52,490 bases of DNA from a virus: positions 1-52,490 of IMG/VR virus record IMGVR_UViG_3300021091_000107; one strand, written 5' to 3'. The stretch's first letter is position 1. Every line of letters begins with the position of its first letter. A program made the position numbers and the translations under genes. The notes beneath the pieces were generated by a model. It searched no databases and had not been told where the DNA came from. It was given only the letters and a program-made list of their open reading frames with translations. Shown here piece by piece: positions 36,801-44,480 of the stretch.

Positions 36801-39126
36801 AGTTCTTGCGGCAAAACTAGCAACAACTCCCAAAAACTATGCAAACACTTCGCTTGATGTTAAGAGAGTTGATGATCTGACTATTTCTTCCGATCCATTT
36901 GGTAGTGTTGGTGTTTCTCGTTTCCAAAAATCTCAGTTTACTCTCGGAGCAGCTGGAAACGGATCAGTAACACTCAAGACTGGTCCTGATAGTGGATTGA
37001 ATGCTGACCTTCTGGATGGAGCACAAGGAGAATACTATCTAAATGCATCAAACTTAAACCAAGGTGTATTAGGAACTGATAGATTAAGCGGCAACTATAA
37101 TATTAGTATTTCTGGTCAGTCTGGTAATACTCTACGTCTTCTTACATCAGTAAACAACCCAACATCATCTCCTTCGCCAAACTCTTTTGCTGAGGGTATC
37201 ATTGCTGATACTAGAAACAACTCTGCGGATGGTCTAAGTGATGGTGGAACTAGACACTTAGTACTCACATTAAGAAACTTTGGTTCTGGATTTGATGCAA
37301 CTGGTGGAGGTGTTCGTCAGTTGGCGTTCACAGATAATGATAATTTGTACCTTCGTGGTTCTGGTACTGGCGTAACAACATTTGGAACATGGGCAAAAGT
37401 TTGGACATCTCTAAACGATGGTCCTGGAACTGGATTAGATGCAGATAGATTAGACAATAGACAAGGTTCATTCTATCAAAATGCTTATAATATTAACAGT
37501 GGTATTTTAAGTGATAATAGATTAACATCCTACTTTACTGCAAAATCATTCAATAATTCTGTCAAAGTATTAACAACTACGGGTAATCCACATTATGACA
37601 TTTATATTTCTGGATATGTATTGACTGCTTCCCCATTCCTTGCTGGTTTACCTGTAAACTTATACGATGTTAACGCTCAAGGAACAGGAACATTAACTAT
37701 CACAAATGTAGCCACATACAATGATGCAGATGATACTTTAGATTACACAATTATTTCTGCAGTATTAACTACAGGAACATTTAATGGTGCTCAAACTATT
37801 GGAACAGCAAATGATAGAGTAGCATTCCAAGATTATTCATTAAAGAATGCAGGAACATTTGAAACTGCTTCTCTCGAAAGTTCAACGGGAACAGGATTAC
37901 TTAAATTGGGGAGAAAAGATGGCACTGCATCTTCACCTGCTATTTACTTGAGCACCAGTTCTTCTCCTGCACCAAATTATAATGTAGCGTTAATTGCATC
38001 TGGTGGTAACAATTCTGATGGAAGTGGTAATTTAAATATTGTTGTTGCTACTACAGATTCAGCAACTATAAACAACCAAAAGATTTGGAACGCTGGCAAT
38101 CTTACACCTGCTACAAACAACGTTGCGAATACAGTTGTTCTCCGTGATGTCTCTGGTAACTTTGCTGCTGGAACAATCACCGCTAACGTAACTGGTGCTG
38201 CTTCTTCTAACGTATTGAAAGCAGGCGATACGATGACTGGTAACCTCAACTGGGGAGCTACTGGTTTCGGTTTAACTTGGGGAATGAATACTGATGGAGC
38301 ATCCATCAAGTTCTACAATACTGGAGATGGTGACGCAGATTCAAGATTAGAGTTCCAAACAAATGATAATAATAATGAATTCTTTAGATGGACACATTCC
38401 CCATCTGGTGGATCAATATATGAATCAATGCGATTGGTTTGTAATAGTGATAATAATGCTCTCCTTACGATTGGTGGTAATCTCCAAGTTGGAAAAGCAG
38501 TTGCAAATCAGCAAATCGTAATCAAAAATCAATTTAATGATTTTAGACTAAGAACTACTGATGATGATAACTGGATTGAAATGTTAAAACCAGATACTAC
38601 TGTAGTTGGTAGATTAGGTTTCAATGGTTATTCATCATCATCTGCAAGATTTACTGAGTTTGAAATTTATACTGCTACTCAAGCATCAAATGGCAGTCTT
38701 ATTAGAGCGATGCATATTGACTCTAATGGAAAAGTTGGATTTGGTGGAGCAGGAAATTCCAACTATACAGTTACGGTCACGGGTGGATTTGCTGCCACAT
38801 CCAAGTCATTCTGTATTTCTCACCCAACCAAAGAGAACCATAATCTCGTATATGGTTCGCTAGAAGGACCAGAACACGCAGTATATGTTCGTGGCAAGGC
38901 ATCTAATGTAATTACTCTGCCAGATTACTGGACTGCTCTTGTTGATGAGAACACCATCACAGTTCAACTCACACCTATTGGTAATCATATGTCATGGGTT
39001 GAGAAAATTGAAGATAACCAAATCTTGATTGGTGGTGGTGAGGCATTCTACTTCGTTCAGGCAGAGCGTAAGGATATTGACAAGTTAGAGGTTGAAGTTG
39101 AGTTGCCAATCGAGGAGGAAGAGTGA
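30817..39126 (+). CDS. Giant tail fibre protein with beta-helix and fibre repeats
   Basis: The 2769-residue protein has ordered modules. G-S-G-Y beta repeats lie near residues 69-141 and 1651-1728. Binding-like W...Y modules lie near 195-248 and 509-565. A beta-helix-like domain begins near 291 (Y-V-S-Q-Q-I-G-S-D-L-N-D-G-R-S) and resumes near 1198-1308. An alpha-rich duplicated region lies near 711-1135. Long-tail-fibre repeats of the L-D-A-D-R-L-D-N-R-Q-G type lie near 2048-2228, followed by G-D-T-M-T-G-N-L. The C-terminal domain near 2660-2768 (L-E-G-P-E-H-A-V-Y-V-R-G, L-P-D-Y-W) is a common cyanophage fibre tip, ending in an acidic tail. It should be a host-recognition fibre, replacing T4 genes 11/12 in position. 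Confidence 0.85.
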   Translation: MSLEFNADKQIIKSTTPKVVGQNDFTIRSGSGSDEKEVVRVQLDPSTKLPRVGINRTGRRVEKIVINTGFNGSGYTTSPSVVLSAPQLSGGIQALASAVTSSGSVVAIIIDNPGDGYTSAPTVTISGGGGNGAAATAVLDTVDYELDVNGAIRTSTSIISDTARILNLDIDNFVTADAKFRAPGLKTYSNNTGTLWVPNTSVSKGSTRYFGNNIYEATVTGITDSNPPIHIDGESANGTAAFRHIGYRVSSPLLKYYNEDMKYPRSVTPPLGDRTEKIATTEYVLNLATNDVGGRVYVSQQIGSDLNDGRSAVNPVRSIKRACQIASQTVNVKETVVVSGGDYVEDNPISIPPDCSIVGDNLRLVIVRPQNPRKHMFKFGDKNYVTGITFRDKIDSNGDPIATWDYAMVFDDKQRICYDVNSGGDYGRNFPVGHQIFGVPKIRVTFQTNTGLTALAVNEYVTGVNTGAVGRVKSVTFNSGNVTGTVDVQVTSGSFQTGETFTYPGEGASPWTANTTLVINSLVYSGNNVYSVTTAGTTAAPAPTHTTGAQSNGTATLTWIRNVYSFVATDVKSIRAEGEVVSNNKDLVSTLPITRIDASQQANPDIDGIIIYTNPLTGRQNTHDFKENEEIEISGLPTSAPDLSWLNGKQRVYKVLYDADGRSRRFVIPKKSASFVDVNYQPSLATVKKYSYSITLTLLNSPNKFSTTPYVAQRFQDACNLIRNNIEFIKDETYLKIADEFSPNFSVSSIKATTGTGADAGYVVLQVTTSGNHGFFVSDTVTIYNNGLNNAINAQYTVTNRVSATVFEVKYFGSISTLGLTSDNTYTTGSTPALSASAYVQRSFVIPNETKCRRDIGHFVNAIIMDLEYGGNYHCVEAAEYYRTGGQIGFVGNEIAETVRAFEIARQLCILAMRRWRTGNGQLSDPLYTPLYSSIPRYFDPTITQDTTSPACANVKSAIDTLAYVFVEVLCNNASSQQVEAGYLIQRNADFIASEALGFAKNTFPTLGLSTDQERKCKRDIRLVLSGLSRDLILGGNAGIVVAAESYFTGTALTGLPANELAATRYAFEKVRDLAILAMRNWKTGTSGTGPNYTPVYETTIPIFIDPAVLADPTTPTCASIKIAIETEMTLLDNILGGTILPGATTKTYGTLYSPTITYPEGVLYDANNKYITPRATWDDLPYIEASPYTQNSSVISFLGGNGAEVDGNKVAQPNCPFPGLELNGTASYPNQGKSMVASAFTIVSFGGTGYRVINDGYVQLVSVFVIFCADGVFCDSGGYASVTNSATNFGVYALRARGFREDPYVFDIGTITNVTQSVTGKTVFTVSGLGRRPLEHYVVKIDGYQNTNTAIEYFVDTVTGVTVGPPFTATLTLNDTASFTKIATNTVVGNSIAEFAGKTIKLHRPSIVNSSSHTWEFAGSGTNYNALPENGGTKIEAYEQVSENYGRVYTSGTDELGDFKVGYFARIENRTGAITFTGTVTISEVEFLKLKGGDVVVTGFDASPTLGGAFSTDSKLPTQKAVKDYISNNLGPYLNKPYSTNAVPRALVELTDSGKISIDQIPALRPFNVFTVANQAARLALEGALAGDIAIQTDSTQSFILNNDLTSLYLGFAVNTSLEFTIGNIFTGSVTGGQIQATEYRQGVVYKLNITNAGSGYTVAPTVTISGGNPQGGAVSATAVATIANGQIVTLTVTENNGFIGGKGYTTAPTVTISGPGGAGVTATGAALLESRLYGTIVNNQKIEDTDTITSSNSPTGTVVDISRVVNTSSSLSTNWVSLSATQISADAITSGIVSTSRLASNSAEANSFTFLRGDQAYAPVVQSIKGSETRYFAKLTQAVSAGSSTFVFATNASILRGHGIVSITGIAANTTVTNVLTASGSTTVTLNNPVTANIATSTVIEFIRPPSPLILDTAYTIGSFVDSVVIVSGGTGFTNGIYYDVTLTGGTGTGLKANITVTGNTITSVVVTNGGINYTGDYNITSNPVGIGSGSGLVLAAKLATTPKNYANTSLDVKRVDDLTISSDPFGSVGVSRFQKSQFTLGAAGNGSVTLKTGPDSGLNADLLDGAQGEYYLNASNLNQGVLGTDRLSGNYNISISGQSGNTLRLLTSVNNPTSSPSPNSFAEGIIADTRNNSADGLSDGGTRHLVLTLRNFGSGFDATGGGVRQLAFTDNDNLYLRGSGTGVTTFGTWAKVWTSLNDGPGTGLDADRLDNRQGSFYQNAYNINSGILSDNRLTSYFTAKSFNNSVKVLTTTGNPHYDIYISGYVLTASPFLAGLPVNLYDVNAQGTGTLTITNVATYNDADDTLDYTIISAVLTTGTFNGAQTIGTANDRVAFQDYSLKNAGTFETASLESSTGTGLLKLGRKDGTASSPAIYLSTSSSPAPNYNVALIASGGNNSDGSGNLNIVVATTDSATINNQKIWNAGNLTPATNNVANTVVLRDVSGNFAAGTITANVTGAASSNVLKAGDTMTGNLNWGATGFGLTWGMNTDGASIKFYNTGDGDADSRLEFQTNDNNNEFFRWTHSPSGGSIYESMRLVCNSDNNALLTIGGNLQVGKAVANQQIVIKNQFNDFRLRTTDDDNWIEMLKPDTTVVGRLGFNGYSSSSARFTEFEIYTATQASNGSLIRAMHIDSNGKVGFGGAGNSNYTVTVTGGFAATSKSFCISHPTKENHNLVYGSLEGPEHAVYVRGKASNVITLPDYWTALVDENTITVQLTPIGNHMSWVEKIEDNQILIGGGEAFYFVQAERKDIDKLEVEVELPIEEEE
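32950..34220 (+). repeat. Duplicated alpha-rich module inside the giant fibre gene
   Basis: The protein repeats a two-part unit. The short part is F-Q-D-A-C-N-L-I-R-N-N-I-E-F-I (about 32960) and its relative G-Y-L-I-Q-R-N-A-D-F-I (about 33755). The long part is K-C-R-R-D-I-G-H ... L-C-I-L-A-M-R-R-W-R-T-G (about 33365-33580) and K-C-K-R-D-I-R-L ... L-A-I-L-A-M-R-N-W-K-T-G (about 33862-34070). The copies are diverged at the DNA level. Confidence 0.75.
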
Positions 39127-39878
39127 TGGCGATAACATATAATAATCAAATTAAACTGGATGGTTTAGTTTTATTACTAGATCCATATTTAACTTCATCA
39201 TACCCTGGTTCTGGATCAACCATAACTAACGCTATTACTGGAACATCAGCATCTCTGGTAACATTTAATTATGATGCAACTAATAAATTTTTTACAACAC
39301 CTAATGATGGAGATTTTTTTTATATCTCCGTGCCAGATTATTCTGAAATGACAAATGCTTTAAATAAAACTTCTGGCGGGTTTACTTTGATAGAATGGAT
39401 CAGAATAAATAATTTAACATATCCAAGAGCTGCCGCAGGTGGTAGATTTAATACTGGATATGGATCCACATCAACCAGAGGATTTGATTGGTGTCATGGA
39501 ACTAGCAATTTAACTTCAATAAGAATGTCTGGATCTGTTCCAGAAGTAAATCCATCTTCTGATCAATATGATTTCGATACAACTATTAATATTTCTGGTG
39601 CTGGATTATCATTAGGAACTTGGTTCCAAAGAGTATTGTGGTGGAATAGATCCACAAATACTCATGGAGCATACATAAACGGTGTTTCATATGGATCGGC
39701 TAGTCATAGTCAAGTTGCAGGATATTCGTTATTTAATGGAGGTGGAGCAACTTTTGGTACTCTATATGGTTGGTCTCATACTGGTGCAAGAGGTCCAATT
39801 TACTTATACAATTCTGTGTTATCAGATATCGATATCTATTTTAATTTTACCACCGTTAAGAAGAGGTTTGGAATCTAA
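39126..39878 (+). CDS. LamG/concanavalin-like lectin protein, copy 1
   Basis: ATG 39126 overlaps the previous TGA, and AGGAGG at 39113-39118 is well placed; a GTG at 39123 is less likely. The 250-residue protein looks like a concanavalin-type beta sandwich: L-D-G-L-V-L-L-L-D-P-Y near the N-terminus, G-G-F-T-L-I-E-W-I-R-I near residue 85, then L-W-W-N-R-S-T-N-T-H-G-A-Y-I-N-G-V-S-Y. It ends K-K-R-F-G-I, like copy 3. Such domains bind sugars, so a surface adhesin or fibre-tip role is likely. It is first of three tandem relatives, each joined by TAATG overlap. Confidence 0.75.
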   Translation: MAITYNNQIKLDGLVLLLDPYLTSSYPGSGSTITNAITGTSASLVTFNYDATNKFFTTPNDGDFFYISVPDYSEMTNALNKTSGGFTLIEWIRINNLTYPRAAAGGRFNTGYGSTSTRGFDWCHGTSNLTSIRMSGSVPEVNPSSDQYDFDTTINISGAGLSLGTWFQRVLWWNRSTNTHGAYINGVSYGSASHSQVAGYSLFNGGGATFGTLYGWSHTGARGPIYLYNSVLSDIDIYFNFTTVKKRFGI

Positions 39879-40648
39879 TGGCACTAGGACACGGATCCTC
39901 TATAATTGTTGATACTAGTTTATACAGTTGGTTTGATTTTACAAATGCTAACTCATACGTTGCACAAACAAACCAAGCTACAATTTATAGTTTGTTAAGT
40001 AATGGATATAATTGGAGCACTGCTAACTTTTCTGGAACTGTTAATACAACAACATATGGAACAATAACAAAAGGATTACTGTTTGATGGTAATGCTCAAA
40101 TGTTAACTCAAAATGGTGGTAATAGTTATTATTATGGTTGGGATCCAACAGGAACACATGGTACTCCAACTTTTACAAATGAAATGTGGGTATGGCCATA
40201 TGAAAATTCTGGAATGTTATTTACAAGACCTTGGAATGGTAATGGTAGATATAATTTTTGGATTTATCCAACTGGATTTTATATTGGTTCTGGTGGAACA
40301 CAATCATCATATCCAACATCGACTATGAGTTTTCCTGTCGATACTTCTACTCTAGGAAAACCATCACATATTGTTGTTTGGGGAAATCAAACTCAAGTTG
40401 GATACTACATAAATGGTGGGCAATATTCTGCTTTTCAAAACCATGGTATTACTGGCAGTGGAGATTTTTATGGTAATGGTATTGGAGCTGGATATATGAC
40501 ATTATATCCATATGGTCAAGGTTGGGCTGGCAATACTGGATTTGGTATTAATGGTGTTTTATATCAAGCAAGAGTTTATAATAGAGTTTTATCGTCAAGT
40601 GAAGTCAATAGAAATTTTGCAGCACATGCAGGGAGGTATGGATACTAA
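39878..40648 (+). CDS. LamG/concanavalin-like lectin protein, copy 2
   Basis: The 256-residue protein shares the family plan but is strongly diverged from its neighbours. It has L-Y-S-W-F-D-F-T-N-A-N-S-Y near residues 14-26, N-E-M-W-V-W-P-Y in the strand where copy 1 has E-W-I-R, then H-I-V-V-W-G-N-Q-T-Q-V-G-Y-Y-I-N-G-G-Q-Y and a terminal V-Y-N-R-V-L-S-S-S-E-V-N-R-N-F. The last part is the usual closing helix and strand of phage LamG domains. It is rich in Gly, Tyr, Trp and Asn. The start codon overlaps the stop of copy 1. Confidence 0.75.
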   Translation: MALGHGSSIIVDTSLYSWFDFTNANSYVAQTNQATIYSLLSNGYNWSTANFSGTVNTTTYGTITKGLLFDGNAQMLTQNGGNSYYYGWDPTGTHGTPTFTNEMWVWPYENSGMLFTRPWNGNGRYNFWIYPTGFYIGSGGTQSSYPTSTMSFPVDTSTLGKPSHIVVWGNQTQVGYYINGGQYSAFQNHGITGSGDFYGNGIGAGYMTLYPYGQGWAGNTGFGINGVLYQARVYNRVLSSSEVNRNFAAHAGRYGY

Positions 40649-41454
40649 TGGGAGCATACGCAGGAGCTAACAACTTAACTCAATATCCAGTATCTGTTAG
40701 CAATATCAGTAATTTAGTAACTGCAAACCTTCAGTTTTATTGGGATGCTGCTAGGACGCTATCTTTAGCGTCTTCTTCCAGTACCCAGTGGAATGATATA
40801 AGTGGAATTCAAAATAAACCATTTGCTTTGCGTGGCAATGGTTATGGGAATAATGGAGGTCAAGCGTTGTCTTCAATAACTTATAGTGAAGATGGTGGTG
40901 GTTCTTTATTGTTTGATGGAACAGATGATTTTGGAACTCTGGGAACTTCTGCCACACCAACGTCAAATTCTCCATATACAGCTGGATCAAATATTACTGT
41001 ATGTATTTGGATGAAAACTACAGACGGTGGAGATAAAGGTTTTTGGTCTCATTGTAATGGGGGACCAGTAAATTTATCTTATGGTATTGGTGGTGGCAAA
41101 ATGCGATATTGGTATTATACCGCTCCATGGCAAATCTTAGATAGTAATACTTCTATTATTGATGGAAATTGGAAATACTTAGTTTGGGCTAAATCAGGCA
41201 CAAATATGAAACAATACATTAATGGTTCCCTAGATAAAGATACAACTCTTGTTGGTAATGTTCAAGGGCCTTTATATAGTTTGGGTTCTAGATGGGGTCC
41301 ATGCAATTCTGATAGTTATGGTGCTGGCACTAATGGATCTGGAGGAAGTATCTTTACTGGAAACTTGGCAATCATGATGGCATATGATCGTCAACTTTCT
41401 CAAGCAGAAATTACCCAAAACTTTAATTCTCATCGAAATAGATTTGGCATATAA
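40648..41454 (+). CDS. LamG/concanavalin-like lectin protein, copy 3
   Basis: This 268-residue copy is the most typical of the three. It has L-Q-F-Y-W-D-A-A-R-T near residue 30, W-N-D-I-S-G, G-S-L-L-F-D-G-T-D-D-F-G, then I-T-V-C-I-W-M-K-T near residue 115, Y-L-V-W-A-K-S-G-T-N-M-K-Q-Y-I-N-G-S and a closing A-Y-D-R-Q-L-S-Q-A-E-I-T-Q-N-F. This order is that of LamG/Laminin_G_3 jelly rolls. It begins at a TAATG overlap with copy 2. A late promoter overlaps its stop codon and serves the next gene. Host glycan binding is the expected role; the target is unknown. Confidence 0.8.
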   Translation: MGAYAGANNLTQYPVSVSNISNLVTANLQFYWDAARTLSLASSSSTQWNDISGIQNKPFALRGNGYGNNGGQALSSITYSEDGGGSLLFDGTDDFGTLGTSATPTSNSPYTAGSNITVCIWMKTTDGGDKGFWSHCNGGPVNLSYGIGGGKMRYWYYTAPWQILDSNTSIIDGNWKYLVWAKSGTNMKQYINGSLDKDTTLVGNVQGPLYSLGSRWGPCNSDSYGAGTNGSGGSIFTGNLAIMMAYDRQLSQAEITQNFNSHRNRFGI

Positions 41455-41457
41455 ATA
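41450..41457 (+). promoter_or_regulatory. Late promoter before the 726-residue fibre gene
   Basis: An exact TATAAATA overlaps the stop codon of the third LamG gene and lies 22 bases before ATG 41480. Confidence 0.65.
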
Positions 41458-41479
41458 CTCAATAAAAGGCTTATAAGAA

Positions 41480-43660
41480 ATGGCGAATTCTGATAAGGAT
41501 ATCCTTATAACGCCCAATAAAGGCACAACATCATTACCCGAACTTAGTTTTATCGGTCAAGTCAACTCACCGATCAAACTTCGTGTGCTTGATGATAACA
41601 CATTATCATTTGAAGGTTCTGCGGGTCAATTATTTTCTATCAATAATAATCTAACAACAGGAACGATCTTTGCAGCATCTGATGTTTCTGGTGTTCCATC
41701 AATTTCTGTAGATGCTGGAGGAGCAGTTAGACTAGCACCATTTAATGGATATACAACTATTGGAAATGGCGGTTTTGCAACAGATCGCCAGCTGGGTGTT
41801 CGTGGTTCGATTATAATTGGAAATCGCGGAACAAGCAGTGCCAGATTAGAATTTACAGAAATAGCAAATAGTGGTGCTAGCTTAACTGGAACTGCTCCTG
41901 TTTATATCCATTACGATGGTCCAAACTATAGTGATAACAATAACTATTTTGGAATTAATACTAACGGAACCGATCGATTAACAGTAACTTACGGCGGTGG
42001 AGTTGGCATCAATACAATTAATCCAAGAATGAGATTTCATCTTTTTGGTGGACACGGTGATACTTCATGGAGAATGACTTTACCTGCTGCCAATAATGGA
42101 GCAGGAACAGGTGACATCAGCTTGCAAGCTTGGGTTTCTGAACCTGGGATAACATGGGATGGCGGCGGCATTGGAATGAATGTCACAAATTATACTACTG
42201 CAGTATTTCCAACCAATACTAATGATTCATCATTAAATTATTTCCCCCGCCTCGCTTCTGGCATAGGACAATCTTACATTAGATTTGTTCCTAATGGTGG
42301 TAGAATGTTTTTTACCACTACTGATAATAATGGAACAACTTACCAAAACCAAATTCAAATGGGCGGTGGTTGTTTAGGTATTGGTAGTTTAAATACTTCA
42401 TATAAGTTAAATGTTGGCGGAGATATCAACTTCACAGGAAACCTGTATCAAGCAGGTTCAATCTTTAAAACACTCCCAACTCAAAATGCAACAACTGATG
42501 GTTCAGTTCTAAGAACTAGATTCAATCCTTCTACATCACAGTTTGAGGCATACTGGACCCATGATCTTGATGCTAACTATCGACTAGAAAATCCAGATCA
42601 ATGGTCATTCCGTTATATCATCAATAGAGGATATACAGTTGCTGGATATCAAAACGCAAACCCATGGAGAAATGGTAATAGAACTGCCCACCCATCAGAC
42701 GTAACAATTTCTCTTGGAGATGTTATTGATTATTCTGCGGCATATATTGGAGGATCGCATAACGGAGTAAATCTATTTGTTTATAACTGTTCTAACTCTT
42801 GGTTACCTGCTGCTTCTGCAACATGTTCCATGAGTATGATCACAGAAACAAATCGTGGTCTTAACTCATCGTGGAATGATACCAGAGCACGTTCATATTC
42901 TGGTGCTTGGATTGACTTTATGGGTAATCAGTGGAGAAACAATGCTGGTAGAAATAGAGCATATATTAGTTCTGGTAACGGTAATACTTCACGACATGAT
43001 TTGAATACCGAAGTTATGCTTTCGGAAATTAGTGGTAATATATTATATGTTTCTCACGCAGAAGGAGAGTTTTTTGCTTGGGTATCACAAGGTCAAAATA
43101 GATTTGAATTTTCAACAGAAACATATACTGCATGGTCAACATATTCAACAGCTCCTGGTTGCGATGGTATTAACAAACATCAGGCAACTAGAATTGGTTT
43201 CTTCTATTGTTCAGAAGGTGGCAATACTGATAGAAACGTAACTAAGAGAAGAGATAATGATGCTGTAGTTATCAGGTCTGGAATTCAAAAACCAGAAACA
43301 GGTGGAGAAGAAAACCTACATACTGGTATGAATAAAGGTTATTCTATTGGAAACTACAATTATGCTCAAAATAATAATGCTTGGATATTCAATTATTATC
43401 AAGATACTATTCGTTTTGCCGATGGAACTCTAACATATCGTAAGGGTATTCCTGGATCATCTTCTGGAACTGGTCAAGAAGGTGGAGATATGATGGGTGC
43501 TGGGGTTCCACCTAGAACTTATATGACTTATACTGGAGCAGCAAGTTTCCAAGTTGCACCTGGCACCGTGACATATGGTGGAAGTACTGGTGCTACTTTA
43601 CAACCTGGCGCTGGATTAGCAGACGGCACTGGATCCACTGGTGGAATTGGAACATACTAA
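41480..43660 (+). CDS. Tail fibre-like protein with Gly-rich tail
   Basis: The 726-residue protein has a short N-terminal domain (I-T-P-N-K-G-T-T-S-L-P-E-L near residues 11-23), a beta-rich body with fibre-type G-I-N-T-I-N-P-R segments near 175-182 and L-G-I-G-S-L-N-T-S-Y-K-L-N-V-G-G-D-I near 296-313, and a Trp/Asn/Arg-rich region near 370-560 that looks like a folded receptor-binding domain. The C-terminus is rich in Gly, Ser, Thr and Pro. It has its own late promoter. The two genes that follow may help its folding or attachment. A fibre or appendage role is inferred from the pattern and neighbours. Confidence 0.72.
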   Translation: MANSDKDILITPNKGTTSLPELSFIGQVNSPIKLRVLDDNTLSFEGSAGQLFSINNNLTTGTIFAASDVSGVPSISVDAGGAVRLAPFNGYTTIGNGGFATDRQLGVRGSIIIGNRGTSSARLEFTEIANSGASLTGTAPVYIHYDGPNYSDNNNYFGINTNGTDRLTVTYGGGVGINTINPRMRFHLFGGHGDTSWRMTLPAANNGAGTGDISLQAWVSEPGITWDGGGIGMNVTNYTTAVFPTNTNDSSLNYFPRLASGIGQSYIRFVPNGGRMFFTTTDNNGTTYQNQIQMGGGCLGIGSLNTSYKLNVGGDINFTGNLYQAGSIFKTLPTQNATTDGSVLRTRFNPSTSQFEAYWTHDLDANYRLENPDQWSFRYIINRGYTVAGYQNANPWRNGNRTAHPSDVTISLGDVIDYSAAYIGGSHNGVNLFVYNCSNSWLPAASATCSMSMITETNRGLNSSWNDTRARSYSGAWIDFMGNQWRNNAGRNRAYISSGNGNTSRHDLNTEVMLSEISGNILYVSHAEGEFFAWVSQGQNRFEFSTETYTAWSTYSTAPGCDGINKHQATRIGFFYCSEGGNTDRNVTKRRDNDAVVIRSGIQKPETGGEENLHTGMNKGYSIGNYNYAQNNNAWIFNYYQDTIRFADGTLTYRKGIPGSSSGTGQEGGDMMGAGVPPRTYMTYTGAASFQVAPGTVTYGGSTGATLQPGAGLADGTGSTGGIGTY

Positions 43661-43672
43661 TAGGAATCAAAA

Positions 43673-44464
43673 ATGGAAAGAGTTTATTACTTAACAAAAG
43701 ATACTTCATTATTTACTATCATATATGACCTTAGAGTTTTGAGATCGTTACTGAACTGGTATGCTATATCAATGCCAGTATCGGAAGAAATGATGTTCAA
43801 AGAAATCGTAAAAGGAAAATATTATCCACTAGATTCTGTAACAGGATTTAAAGGATTTAAAACTTTTGCTGATATTAGAGGAAAAATCAAAATCGTTGAA
43901 CAAGAAGCAAATGGCGAAGTAGTAGCTTTCCAGTCTGAAGGTGTTTACAATTCAGTAGAGGATAATCCTCAAGAAGGTGTCAAAAAAATTGTTCTTGACG
44001 TTGACGACGAAAGAAGAAATGCTGTCATTAACGCTATGAGATTAGTAGCTAAAGCAGTTATTGAAGAGGAATTTGATAAAAAGTTTATGGAGTTGGATAC
44101 TTCTTCCAATATGGAATCTTATACATTTGAACTTCAATACGAAGAGGCATTGTTGTACACTAAAGATAAAAATGCTGATATTCCTTTACTTACTGCTTTA
44201 GCAGAAGCTAGAGAAATATCTATAGATCAAATGGCAGATAAAATTATTTCTGCTAGAAATTGTTTTAAACAAAAAGTTACTTCTTTGCTTAAACAAATGA
44301 CAGAGATTAAGTTTAAATTTAAAAATGCCGCCACAATTCGAGATCTAAATAGATTATATGAAGATTATTTCAGTATTGCAATGCCAGAATCTCAAGCTAT
44401 TGAAGAAGGTAGAGTTGTTGATTTTAAACGTGTAGTTCCTGTAGGTATCGGATTGAATTTTTAA
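43673..44464 (+). CDS. Fibre-associated protein, possible assembly chaperone
   Basis: The first half of this 263-residue protein is mixed alpha/beta, and the second half is helical and charged. The helical part (S-I-D-Q-M-A-D-K-I-I-S-A-R-N-C-F-K-Q-K-V near residues 189-208, then A-A-T-I-R-D-L-N-R-L-Y-E-D-Y) resembles the A-x-x-x-x-L-A-x-K-I region of DUF4376-type proteins found beside phage fibre genes. That likeness is weak. The gene follows the fibre-like gene by 12 bases and precedes a coiled-coil gene. A fibre assembly chaperone is a reasonable guess only. Confidence 0.5.
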   Translation: MERVYYLTKDTSLFTIIYDLRVLRSLLNWYAISMPVSEEMMFKEIVKGKYYPLDSVTGFKGFKTFADIRGKIKIVEQEANGEVVAFQSEGVYNSVEDNPQEGVKKIVLDVDDERRNAVINAMRLVAKAVIEEEFDKKFMELDTSSNMESYTFELQYEEALLYTKDKNADIPLLTALAEAREISIDQMADKIISARNCFKQKVTSLLKQMTEIKFKFKNAATIRDLNRLYEDYFSIAMPESQAIEEGRVVDFKRVVPVGIGLNF

Positions 44465-44468
44465 TAAT

Positions 44469-44476
44469 AAGGAGGT
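44469..44476 (+). promoter_or_regulatory. Perfect Shine-Dalgarno sequence
   Basis: AAGGAGGT, a full match to the anti-Shine-Dalgarno end of bacterial 16S rRNA, lies four bases before ATG 44481. Most other genes here have weak or no such site, so this one should be translated strongly. Confidence 0.85.
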
Positions 44477-44480
44477 TGTT

